Positions 1 through 6,198 are shown, counted from the first letter of the stretch. The stretch: 10,661 bases of DNA from an uncultured Collinsella sp. (GCA_900759435.1 CAAEVD010000204.1:1-10661); one strand, 5' to 3'. Made by a program: numbers and translations. The notes: a model not told the origin generated them from the letters alone.

Positions 1-54
1 AAGCAAACGCGAAGCGTTTGTAGCGAGCAGGCGAAGGCGCCGACAGGCGCCTGA

Positions 55-106
55 AGCCGGTGCGTATTTGCGAAGCAAATACGCGGATGTCCCGTTGCCC
101 GCTCCA
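55..106. repeat. 52-bp imperfect direct repeat, copy A
   Basis: This copy matches 186-237 at 48 of 52 positions; the differences fall at 65, 81, 88 and 99. Its core is a perfect inverted repeat at 62-71 and 75-84 (GCGTATTTGC / GCAAATACGC) around a GAA loop, followed by a conserved non-palindromic tail beginning CGGATGTCCCGTTGC. A hairpin head plus a conserved tail resembles REP-like or MITE-like intergenic repeats, but the family is not identified. Confidence 0.8.
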
Positions 107-185
107 TCGAGTACGGGGGACCTCGGGAACGTCGGGTCCAACCCGCTGTGCCCGTGCGTGTGCACGGACCGGGTCTGCCGACCGC

Positions 186-237
186 AGCCGGTGCGGATTT
201 GCGAAGCAAATGCGCGGACGTCCCGTTGCTCGCTCCA
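186..237. repeat. 52-bp imperfect direct repeat, copy B
   Basis: This is the second copy of the element at 55-106, offset by 131 bp in the same orientation. The hairpin at 193-215 keeps the GCGAAGC apex but has a G-G mismatch at 196/212 where copy A has a T-A pair. The tail (about 216-237) differs from copy A at only two bases, 219 and 230. The copy ends about 50 bp before the likely purB -10 box. Confidence 0.8.
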
Positions 238-289
238 ATTCCAAAATGTTAGGTTAATGCCTACTGCCCATACTTGCACCTGCGCACGG

Positions 290-295
290 TACAAT
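290..295 (+). promoter_or_regulatory. Possible purB -10 box (TACAAT)
   Basis: TACAAT matches five of six bases of the TATAAT consensus and lies 45 bp before the purB start codon. No good -35 box is present at the expected distance. The nearby TTGCAC at 274-279 is only 10 bp upstream, which is too close for a standard sigma-70-type promoter. A small inverted repeat (GTTGG 297-301, CCAAC 309-313) sits at the expected transcript start and could be an operator or leader hairpin. Confidence 0.4.
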
Positions 296-339
296 GGTTG
301 GGTTACGACCAACGTGCCAATAACCAAAAAGGAGCCGCT

Positions 340-1686
340 ATGATCGATCGCTATACCCGCCCGGAGATGGGACACATCTTCTCCCTCGAGAACAAGTACG
401 CCATTTGGCAGGAGATCGAGGTTCTGGCCTGCGAGGCCCAGGCGGAGCTCGGCAAGATCGGTATTTCCAAAGACGAGGCCCAGTGGATCCGCGACCATGC
501 CAACTTTGAGAAGGCGAAGGTCGATGAGATCGAGGAAGTCACGCGCCACGACGTCATTGCCTTCCTGACCAACATGAAGGAGTACATCGATGCCGATGTT
601 CCCGAGGGCGACCCCAAGCCCAGCCGCTGGGTTCATTATGGCATGACCAGCTCCGATCTGGGCGACACGGCCCTGTGCTACCAGCTCACCCAGGCCTGCG
701 ACCTGATCATCGAGGACGTCAAAAAACTCGGCGAGATCTGCAAGCGTCGCGCCTTTGAGGAGCGCAACACGCTCTGCGCCGGCCGTACTCATGGCATCCA
801 TGCCGAGCCGATGACCTTCGGCATGAAGTTTGGCTCTTGGGCCTGGGAGCTCAAGCGCGATCTGGACCGTCTTGAGGATGCCCGCAAGAACGTTGCCTTT
901 GGTGCCATCTCGGGCGCTGTCGGCACGTACAGCTCCATCGAGCCGTTTGTCGAGGAATATGTCTGCGAGCACCTGGGCCTGGTTCACGACCCGCTGTCCA
1001 CGCAGGTTATTAGCCGCGATCATCACGCCTACCTCGCCGGCGTTCTTGCCACCACCGCGGCCACCTGTGAGCGCATCGCTACCGAGGTTCGCAATCTGCA
1101 GAAGACCGATACACTCGAGGCCGAGGAACCGTTCCGTAAGGGTCAAAAGGGCAGCTCCGCCATGCCGCACAAGCGCAACCCCATCACCATGGAGAAGGTC
1201 TGCGGCCTGTCGCGCGTCGTGAAGGCCAACGCGCAGGTTGCCTTCGACAACGTCGCCCTGTGGCACGAGCGTGACATTTCGCACTCCTCTGCCGAGCGCG
1301 TCGCCCAGGCCGACAGCTTCATCGCCCTCGACCACATGTTCCAGTGCCTCATCCGCGTTATCGACGGCCTGCAGCTGTATCCTGCTCGCATGATGGCCAA
1401 CCTCAACAAGACCCGCGGCCTCATCTTTTCCTCTAAGGTGCTGCTTGCCCTCGTCGATACGGGCATCACCCGCGAGGACGCCTACGTTATCGTGCAGGAA
1501 AACGCCATGGCCACCTGGCACGAGGTGCAGGATTGTGTCTCCGGCCCCACCTTTAAGGAGCGTCTCGAGGCCGATCCGCGCTGCACCGTTAGCCAGGAAA
1601 AACTCGACGAGATCTTTGATCCGTGGGACTTCCTCACCCGCATCGACACGGTCTTCGACCGCCTGGAGCAGCTGAACTTCGAGTAG
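340..1686 (+). CDS. purB: Adenylosuccinate lyase
   Basis: This enzyme of the fumarase/aspartase superfamily is known to act twice in purine metabolism: it cleaves SAICAR to AICAR plus fumarate, and adenylosuccinate to AMP plus fumarate. It is a cytosolic homotetramer. The 448-residue product has the family landmarks: HYGMTSSD at residues 99-106, the catalytic-histidine region GRTHGIHAEP at 148-157, and the superfamily signature loop GSSAMPHKRNP at 271-281, which carries the catalytic serine (Ser272 or Ser273). The ATG at 340 is chosen because AAGGAG at 329-334 lies 5 nt upstream. The frame stays open back to an upstream candidate start at 274, but that would overlap the probable promoter. The gene appears to be transcribed alone, from a promoter near 290 to a terminator at 1730-1762. 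purC, which makes its SAICAR substrate, lies 7 kb downstream in another unit. Length and motifs are normal. Confidence 0.97.
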   Translation: MIDRYTRPEMGHIFSLENKYAIWQEIEVLACEAQAELGKIGISKDEAQWIRDHANFEKAKVDEIEEVTRHDVIAFLTNMKEYIDADVPEGDPKPSRWVHYGMTSSDLGDTALCYQLTQACDLIIEDVKKLGEICKRRAFEERNTLCAGRTHGIHAEPMTFGMKFGSWAWELKRDLDRLEDARKNVAFGAISGAVGTYSSIEPFVEEYVCEHLGLVHDPLSTQVISRDHHAYLAGVLATTAATCERIATEVRNLQKTDTLEAEEPFRKGQKGSSAMPHKRNPITMEKVCGLSRVVKANAQVAFDNVALWHERDISHSSAERVAQADSFIALDHMFQCLIRVIDGLQLYPARMMANLNKTRGLIFSSKVLLALVDTGITREDAYVIVQENAMATWHEVQDCVSGPTFKERLEADPRCTVSQEKLDEIFDPWDFLTRIDTVFDRLEQLNFE

Positions 1687-1729
1687 GGCTAACCTAATTC
1701 GACCGCTTGCGGATGCATTTCAACCTTTG

Positions 1730-1762
1730 GCGCCTTGCCCATCTTGGGTGAGGCGCTTTTTT
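1730..1762 (+). terminator. Intrinsic terminator of purB
   Basis: A 12-bp stem (1730-1741 with 1745-1756, including two adjacent G-T wobbles) with a TCT loop is followed by six T residues at 1757-1762. This is a textbook rho-independent terminator 44 bp after the purB stop codon. It separates purB from the solute-binding protein gene. Confidence 0.9.
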
Positions 1763-1782
1763 ATCGCCGCATCAGCCCCGGG

Positions 1783-1821
1783 TATAAAATGAAATCCGAC
1801 TGCTGTTTCGATGAAGGGAGG
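1783..1821 (+). promoter_or_regulatory. Likely -10 box and start-defining Shine-Dalgarno
   Basis: TATAAA at 1783-1788, just after the purB terminator, resembles a -10 box; a -35 box is not convincing. AAGGGAGG at 1814-1821 is the only strong Shine-Dalgarno in the region and points to the GTG at 1825. The spacing of 3 nt is short. An in-frame ATG at 1789 overlaps the -10 box and has no Shine-Dalgarno, so it is the weaker start. Confidence 0.45.
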
Positions 1822-1824
1822 CGT

Positions 1825-2661
1825 GTGCCCGGACGTATCAAGCGAGCCGCCATCGTCTCGTTTACGCTCATACTTCTTGTTGCCGTCTGTGTGGGCGCCC
1901 TGACGTATACCGTTCGAAGCAGTTCTTCCTCCCCGAATGAAGCCGACAAAGACCTCCCGGTACTCAAAATCGGCGTTACGGATAACGACCCCTATGTGTA
2001 TGTCGATACCACGGGCGATTACGCCGGTATCGATATCGACATCGCCCGCGAGGCCTGCAAGCGCGCGGGGATCAAGCCGCAATTTATCGACATATCTTGG
2101 AATGACCGTGATCGCCTACTCAAAAACGGCGATATCGATTGCCTGTGGTGCGACTATTCTCCCTGTTATCGCGAGGATAAGTATTACTGGACTGAGCCGT
2201 ATTTAACCCTGACGGTTTCGGTCGCCGCCAAGAAAACGAGTGGCATCACGTCCTTGGCGCATCTCGATGGAAGCAAGACCATTGCGATGATTGCGGGCTC
2301 GGTGAGCGAACGCCGATTGCTCGCAGGGGATCTGGATATCTCGCCGGACGTGCAAATCAAATCGTATGGTTCTGCCGAACTCTGCAAAGCCGCCCTCGCC
2401 AAAGGGTATGTCGACTGTTGGATGGCGGACGTTCAGTCGCTTGATCGACTCGTTGCCCAGTATCCCGGCGTTTATCGTGTGTTCGCCGACAACGTTATGA
2501 CGGTTGACCTGGGCGTCGCGTTTGATGATAGCTATGAGGGGGAGTACGTCAAAAACCTCGATACCGCACTGTCCGACATGGATCGAGACGGCACGATAGA
2601 GCACATTGTGGACAATTACAAAGCGGGAGCGACGACAGGCGGGCAAGGAGCGGAATCATGA
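1825..2661 (+). CDS. Membrane-anchored family-3 solute-binding protein
   Basis: The product looks like an extracytoplasmic amino-acid-type solute-binding domain (SBP_bac_3 family) held by one N-terminal hydrophobic segment. From the GTG start it has 278 residues: a short basic head (PGRIKR), a hydrophobic stretch at about 8-29, a serine-rich linker, then the binding domain from about 44 to 270. Family-like features are the LKIGV opening strand, GIDIDIAREACKRAG, GDIDCLW, TEPYL, an AGSVSE segment and a C-terminal DGTIEHIVDNY helix. There is no proper lipobox: the only cysteine in the hydrophobic segment follows Val-Ala-Val. Five cysteines lie in the mature domain, three of them within CLWCDYSPC. 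No permease or ATPase gene is nearby, and the stop codon overlaps the start of a diguanylate cyclase (ATGA). A sensory rather than transport role is therefore inferred. An ATG at 1789 would add 12 residues. The family call is firm; the ligand is unknown. Confidence 0.85.
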   Translation: MPGRIKRAAIVSFTLILLVAVCVGALTYTVRSSSSSPNEADKDLPVLKIGVTDNDPYVYVDTTGDYAGIDIDIAREACKRAGIKPQFIDISWNDRDRLLKNGDIDCLWCDYSPCYREDKYYWTEPYLTLTVSVAAKKTSGITSLAHLDGSKTIAMIAGSVSERRLLAGDLDISPDVQIKSYGSAELCKAALAKGYVDCWMADVQSLDRLVAQYPGVYRVFADNVMTVDLGVAFDDSYEGEYVKNLDTALSDMDRDGTIEHIVDNYKAGATTGGQGAES

Positions 2662-4457
2662 CAAATGACGAGCGCCGCTTTCGCCGAAAGAGTTTAGCCG
2701 CAGTGGGCATCGGCATCGTGGCCAGCGTTGCCCTACTGAGTCTGCTCTATATGGTTGGCACGCATCGCTGCCTTGATAAAACGCTTGGGTTCGGCCAGGA
2801 AACCATGGTGTTTTTAAAAAATGCCTGCGAAAAATATGACCGATATGAACAGGGAAGAAAAACCGAGGCGACGCACAATTTGGATGCGGCGCTCGAGTCG
2901 TTTGCGACGTTCTTGCCGCCTGATCGATTTGAAGTCAACGACGATCTGGTCGAGGAATATGTCCATACCGAGAGCCTTTCGGGAATGTTGGTCATGGACG
3001 CCGATGGTCATATGGTCGCCCATTACGATATCGACGGCCGCGATCCACTCATGCTGTGGCGAGAGGAGCTGGCCTGTTCGTCGATCGCATCGATGTATCG
3101 AGGGTCCAAAGTTTCCTACTCGACCGCTGTCGAGCGCCGCGGTGTCGACTTTGCCGTGAGTGCCGTTCCATACGGTGATGGGGTGGCGTTGGGGTATCGA
3201 TCCCTTGTGGCTGAGCCCGCCGATGACTATTCATACACGATCGCCGACGTCCTTGTGAACAACACGTTCCATCAGAGTCCAACAGTGCTTGTGATGCGCG
3301 ATGCGCAAATCGTTTCTTCAAACGATTCGACCGTCGATATAGCTCTTGCCCGGCTTCTCGCCGATAGCGGAATTGACTGGAAAGACGAGGGCGTAACACG
3401 TATCGAATATCGGGGGACCACCTTATATGCCGTGCGTGCGGCATATAAGGACTACCGCCTGTTTGCGCTATATCCCAAATCTGAGGTCATGTCTGACAGG
3501 ATTTCATTTGTCGCCGTCGGCGTCTTGGTGTGCCTTGCGTTTTGGGTCGTGGTACTGTTGGCTCGAAATATCGCTGACCACCGCAATTTGGTCGAAAAGG
3601 ATAAACAGCTCGGCATTATCAATGCCATAAGCGCCATCTACGATTCGACCTTCCTTTTGCATCTTGACACCCTCGAGATCGAGGGAATCAATATGTCGCC
3701 GGCGATAGCGAAGATGTTTGCCGAGCATAGCGAGGCATATGACTTTATGGACACGGTCTGCCGGGATATCGTGAGCCCCGAAAGCCGCGAAGCGGTTGTG
3801 GGGCTCGTAGATATAAGTACGCTTCGTGAACGCATGGAGGGCGTACCGTACTTGGCTGCCGAGGTGCGAGATTGTCGAGGCACTTGGTACTCGCTACAGG
3901 TTGTCCCCCAGCATCGCGATGAGCAAGGCCGGTTGGATTCGGTCGTCGTGGCGACGCACAACATATCGATGGTCAAGCATGCCGAGGAGCTGTCATACCA
4001 AGATAAACTGACGGGGCTTCGCAACCGCAACTATCTGGAATCGCGTGGAGATAGCCTGGTAAACGAGGACTTGCCAGTGAGCGTGATTATGGTGGACTGT
4101 AATTATCTCAAGCGGACCAACGACATTTATGGTCACGAGATGGGGGATGAACTGCTGCGACGGATGGCGTCCGTGCTGCGGCGGGTGGCTGGTGCGGATT
4201 ACCTGCCGATGCGCGTTGGCGGCGACGAGTTTTTGCTGGTTTGCCCCCATACTGACAACGAGTCTGCGCTCGGGCTGGAACAGGATCTTCGTCTCGGTCT
4301 TGCCACGGTAAGCGATGAGACCCTGACGGTCAGCGCATCGATTGGCGTGGCGACCGTCGAGACGGCTGGAAATACGCTGGCCGATGTATATCGCGTCGCC
4401 GACCACAATATGTATCGGGAGAAGCGCATGGTCCACGTACAGGGTGCGGACTGCTAA
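2658..4457 (+). CDS. Transmembrane sensor-PAS-GGDEF diguanylate cyclase
   Basis: This is a probable membrane diguanylate cyclase, which makes cyclic di-GMP from two GTP. The 599-residue protein has a first transmembrane helix at about 12-34 and an extracytoplasmic sensor region at about 35-281, plausibly Cache-like with two subdomains. A second helix spans about 282-303. A PAS-like domain at about 315-440 ends in a typical VVVATHNISMVKHAEE linker, and the GGDEF domain begins at DKLTGLRNR (449-457). The active-site motif GGDEF is intact at 521-525. The metal and nucleotide motifs D480-C-N-Y-L-K, N488-D489 and GHEMGD (492-497) are present, so the enzyme is predicted active. The product-inhibition site (RxxD before GGDEF) is not conserved; GADY stands there instead. 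No EAL or HD-GYP domain follows. The start is well supported by AAGGAG at 2645-2650 and the ATGA overlap with the solute-binding protein gene, which implies translational coupling. GC content is visibly lower than in purB. Confidence 0.92.
   Translation: MTNDERRFRRKSLAAVGIGIVASVALLSLLYMVGTHRCLDKTLGFGQETMVFLKNACEKYDRYEQGRKTEATHNLDAALESFATFLPPDRFEVNDDLVEEYVHTESLSGMLVMDADGHMVAHYDIDGRDPLMLWREELACSSIASMYRGSKVSYSTAVERRGVDFAVSAVPYGDGVALGYRSLVAEPADDYSYTIADVLVNNTFHQSPTVLVMRDAQIVSSNDSTVDIALARLLADSGIDWKDEGVTRIEYRGTTLYAVRAAYKDYRLFALYPKSEVMSDRISFVAVGVLVCLAFWVVVLLARNIADHRNLVEKDKQLGIINAISAIYDSTFLLHLDTLEIEGINMSPAIAKMFAEHSEAYDFMDTVCRDIVSPESREAVVGLVDISTLRERMEGVPYLAAEVRDCRGTWYSLQVVPQHRDEQGRLDSVVVATHNISMVKHAEELSYQDKLTGLRNRNYLESRGDSLVNEDLPVSVIMVDCNYLKRTNDIYGHEMGDELLRRMASVLRRVAGADYLPMRVGGDEFLLVCPHTDNESALGLEQDLRLGLATVSDETLTVSASIGVATVETAGNTLADVYRVADHNMYREKRMVHVQGADC
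3421..3450. repeat. Perfect 12-bp inverted repeat within the cyclase gene
   Basis: CCTTATATGCCG at 3421-3432 is exactly complementary to CGGCATATAAGG at 3439-3450, with loop TGCGTG. It lies in the sensor-domain coding region and encodes roughly LYAVRAAYK. There is no adjacent T-run, so a terminator is unlikely. It could be a protein-binding site, an mRNA structure, or chance. Confidence 0.75.
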
Positions 4458-4555
4458 TCTTGCCCCCGCCAGTCCATACATCGTAGGATGTTGAATCGGT
4501 GCTTGCGATAATAAGTCGGTCCAGGCGGGGATAATAGACGTCTGAAATTTCTTTC
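4458..4555 (+). promoter_or_regulatory. Gap with long-range stem and possible -10 box
   Basis: CCCCGCC at 4464-4470 can pair with GGCGGGG at 4524-4530, enclosing a smaller hairpin (ACATC 4478-4482, GATGT 4487-4491, loop GTAG). GATAAT at 4530-4535 could be a -10 box for the next two genes, but no properly spaced -35 is seen. There is no intrinsic terminator after the cyclase gene, so read-through into the next pair is possible. Confidence 0.35.
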
Positions 4556-4570
4556 TGAGAGGGGATCTCA
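4556..4570 (+). promoter_or_regulatory. Shine-Dalgarno in the loop of a small hairpin
   Basis: TGAGA at 4556-4560 pairs perfectly with TCTCA at 4566-4570, leaving GGGGA in the loop. The structure ends at the base before the ATG at 4571. The purine-rich ribosome site of the TSCPD gene is therefore partly in the stem and partly in the loop. The stem is short, so any effect on translation would be modest. Confidence 0.45.
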
Positions 4571-4834
4571 ATGATTAGTTTTGACTACAAGCCTCAGGGT
4601 GTATGCTCTCGCAATATTCACCTCAATCTCTCTGACGATGGCAGCAAGGTGCTGGACGTCGAGTTTACCGGCGGCTGCGATGGCAACCTCAAGGCCATCT
4701 CCAGGCTGGTCGAAGGCGCTCCCGCCGATCGCGTAATCGAGGTTCTCGCCGGTAATACCTGCGGTATGAAAAAGACCTCTTGCGCCGATCAGCTCACGCG
4801 CGCTATCGAGGCCGCTCGCGCAGAGATCGCCTAA
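4571..4834 (+). CDS. Small TSCPD-domain protein (TIGR03905-like)
   Basis: This 87-residue cytosolic protein has the look of the TIGR03905 TSCPD-domain family, whose members occur alone or as a C-terminal extension of some class II ribonucleotide reductases. The biochemical role of the stand-alone form is not established. The namesake motif is present as TSCAD at 69-73, with alanine in place of the usual proline. Cysteines at 12 (GVCSRN), 36 (GGCDGN), 64 (NTCG) and 71 sit in conserved-looking contexts and could bind a metal, which is inference. The opening FDYKPQGVCSRNI and the central FTGGCDGNL are the other recognisable blocks. Length is normal for the family. The start is ATG 4571 after a GAGAGGGG purine run. 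The TAA stop overlaps the ATG of the Tat lipoprotein gene (TAATG), so the two are almost certainly co-translated, though a functional link is not obvious. Confidence 0.85.
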   Translation: MISFDYKPQGVCSRNIHLNLSDDGSKVLDVEFTGGCDGNLKAISRLVEGAPADRVIEVLAGNTCGMKKTSCADQLTRAIEAARAEIA

Positions 4835-6045
4835 TGAGCATCGCTGATCGCTTTAAGAATGGAATAACGCGTCGAGGTTTTGTGCTGGGTGGCGCCGCTA
4901 CCGGTGCTGCTGCCGTACTGGCCGGTTGCTCGAAAAAAACGGGCACGAGTGATGACGTCGCTGGCGAGCCGCAGGTTATCAAGGACGATTCGAAGATTGT
5001 CTCGATCACTGATGAGTACGAAGCTGTCGATATCGATCTTGAGCCCGCGGCCTCGTGGACGCTGCCGCTGGGCACGCTGCTGTACTACTGCGATGGAGAC
5101 TACGCTGCCGCGATGATGGCGCCTGCTTCTGCCCTGCATGCCAATACGCTTGGTGTGCTCAACCTGGGCGATGGCTCGCTTACCACACTTATTGAGGATC
5201 CCATTGAGGGAACCGGTTATGCGTTTTATGACGTTCGCGCGGGTGATGGCGTGTTCGCGTGGGTCGAGATGAACTTTGCCAATGCGTCCTGGAAACTCTA
5301 TGCGCAAAACCTTGCAGGCTCCTCCCTTACCGGCAACGCTGTCGAGCTCGACCGCGGTGGCGAAAACTACGATCCGCCGCTCTTCACAGCGTATGGGTCG
5401 TCGGTCATCTGGTATAAGATGCCTTCGTCCGGCGGCACCAAGACGAGTAACGATTCGTACTGCTACCGTCAGTCGCCCAGCGAGTCCAAGCCTGAGACTA
5501 TTTGGAAGTCGACGGGCCGTTTCGCATCCGCCCCGCGTGTGAGCGACGGCATCCTGACCATCTCGCCCCGCGTGCACAATGATGAGGGCGTCTATTACGG
5601 TATGACGGCGATCGACCTGACTGACGGCAACAACACGAAGCGAGCTCAGCTGGTGCTTCCTTCGTCGGTTTCGCCTTTCGAGGCCGTGTATATGGGAGAC
5701 ACCTTCGTGTTCTCCATTGAGGCGACGTATAGCGGTGTGGGTAGCCTGGGCAATATGGGCACCTATATCGGTAACGAGGGCGGGCCGTATCTCTTCCTTT
5801 CGCGTGAGCCGCTCGCGTGCGCTGCGGGAAGGAAAAATAAATACCTGATCAAAGTTCAGGCGTCGCATTTTTTGATTGACACTTCGGCTAAGACTTACGG
5901 CTCGCTTCTGTCGCCCGACCGAGCCTTGGAGTATGGCGATTATCCTGCTACGGCGGGTAAATCGAACTCGTTCTTAACGTACGCAACGGTGCGTAACAGC
6001 CAGGGAATTCCCGAGACGGTTACCGCTCGCTTGTTCTCTCTTTAG
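4834..6045 (+). CDS. Tat-exported lipoprotein of unknown function
   Basis: The 403-residue product starts with a clear twin-arginine signal: T12-R13-R14-G-F-V-L followed by a Gly/Ala-rich hydrophobic stretch and the lipobox L-A-G-C32. It should be exported folded by the Tat system and then lipidated on Cys32, ending at the outer face of the membrane. After a short SKKTGTSDD linker, the rest (about 60-403) is rich in short beta-strand-like segments with repeated Gly-Asp turns, such as LNLGDGSL, DVRAGDGVFAW and SVIWYKM. This suggests a beta-propeller-like fold, which is inference from appearance only. No catalytic motif is recognised. The mature part has three further cysteines. ATG 4834 is chosen because it overlaps the TSCPD stop codon and puts the twin arginines at residues 13-14. 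An upstream in-frame start at 4780 would add 18 residues inside the TSCPD gene. Its two-component neighbours downstream may be related in function, but a gap separates them. Confidence 0.85.
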   Translation: MSIADRFKNGITRRGFVLGGAATGAAAVLAGCSKKTGTSDDVAGEPQVIKDDSKIVSITDEYEAVDIDLEPAASWTLPLGTLLYYCDGDYAAAMMAPASALHANTLGVLNLGDGSLTTLIEDPIEGTGYAFYDVRAGDGVFAWVEMNFANASWKLYAQNLAGSSLTGNAVELDRGGENYDPPLFTAYGSSVIWYKMPSSGGTKTSNDSYCYRQSPSESKPETIWKSTGRFASAPRVSDGILTISPRVHNDEGVYYGMTAIDLTDGNNTKRAQLVLPSSVSPFEAVYMGDTFVFSIEATYSGVGSLGNMGTYIGNEGGPYLFLSREPLACAAGRKNKYLIKVQASHFLIDTSAKTYGSLLSPDRALEYGDYPATAGKSNSFLTYATVRNSQGIPETVTARLFSL

Positions 6046-6198
6046 TCTCCGAGGGGTTAAAAAGGCGTCGACAGGGGAATAAGCGCGTTGTGACTATGAG
6101 TACCGCCCGCCGAGCTATCGCACCCATGCGATACCCGGTGGGCTCAGGTGCGTTAAAATGAGCTTGTTCTTAGCTAATTGAGACAGGGGGGCCGTGTT
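6046..6198 (+). promoter_or_regulatory. Leader of the two-component pair with two-part hairpin
   Basis: A strong bipartite hairpin occupies 6105-6143. The outer stem is GCCCGCCG (6105-6112) with CGGTGGGC (6136-6143), with one G-T wobble. The inner stem is a perfect 7 bp, TATCGCA (6116-6122) with TGCGATA (6127-6133), with loop CCCA. No T-run follows, so it is not a standard terminator. TAAAAT at 6154-6159 may be a -10 box. TTAGCTAA at 6170-6177 is a perfect 8-bp palindrome 21 bp before the start codon. An operator or an mRNA leader structure is possible. Confidence 0.5.

Larger units (their letters stand above)
1..273. other. Hairpin-rich non-coding region upstream of purB
   Basis: No credible gene is seen here: the short open frames lack ribosome sites and run through repeats. 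The stretch is packed with inverted repeats. At 4-20 there is a perfect 7-bp stem with loop GAA. At 35-52 there is a perfect 7-bp stem (AGGCGCC/GGCGCCT) with loop GACA. At 62-84 there is a perfect 10-bp stem with loop GAA, and at 193-215 the same stem with one G-G mismatch. At 152-167 there is a 6-bp stem (CCGTGC/GCACGG) with loop GTGT. Two of the hairpins belong to the direct repeat listed separately. The upstream gene must end before position 1. None of the hairpins is followed by a T-run, so they do not look like ordinary terminators. A repeat element or a structured untranslated RNA are both possible. Confidence 0.7.

Noticed and set aside
1..237. CRISPR array
   Set aside because: There are only two repeat copies, spaced by about 80 bp, with palindromic heads and no regular spacer series; no cas genes are present.
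274..295. TTGCAC (274-279) as the -35 box paired with TACAAT
   Set aside because: The spacing is only 10 bp, far from the usual 16-18 bp.
60..343. Short + strand open frames over the repeat region
   Set aside because: They are made largely of translated hairpin repeats, lack ribosome sites, and one runs into the purB start in a different frame.
1735..1824. Longer N-terminus for the solute-binding protein from TTG 1735
   Set aside because: This start lies inside the stem of the purB terminator and has no Shine-Dalgarno. The GTG at 1825 is preceded by AAGGGAGG and places the hydrophobic anchor at the N-terminus.
1825..2661. Lipoprotein assignment for the solute-binding protein
   Set aside because: The only candidate cysteine follows Val-Ala-Val, which does not fit a lipobox needing Gly, Ala or Ser before the cysteine; a membrane anchor fits better.
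3993..4571. A 192-codon open frame on the minus strand
   Set aside because: It is antisense to the GGDEF domain, whose frame is unmistakable, and has no ribosome site or domain.
4831..5868. A 345-codon open frame on the minus strand
   Set aside because: It lies wholly opposite the Tat lipoprotein gene, lacks a recognisable domain and ribosome site, and has the Arg/His-rich composition typical of antisense shadows in GC-rich DNA.
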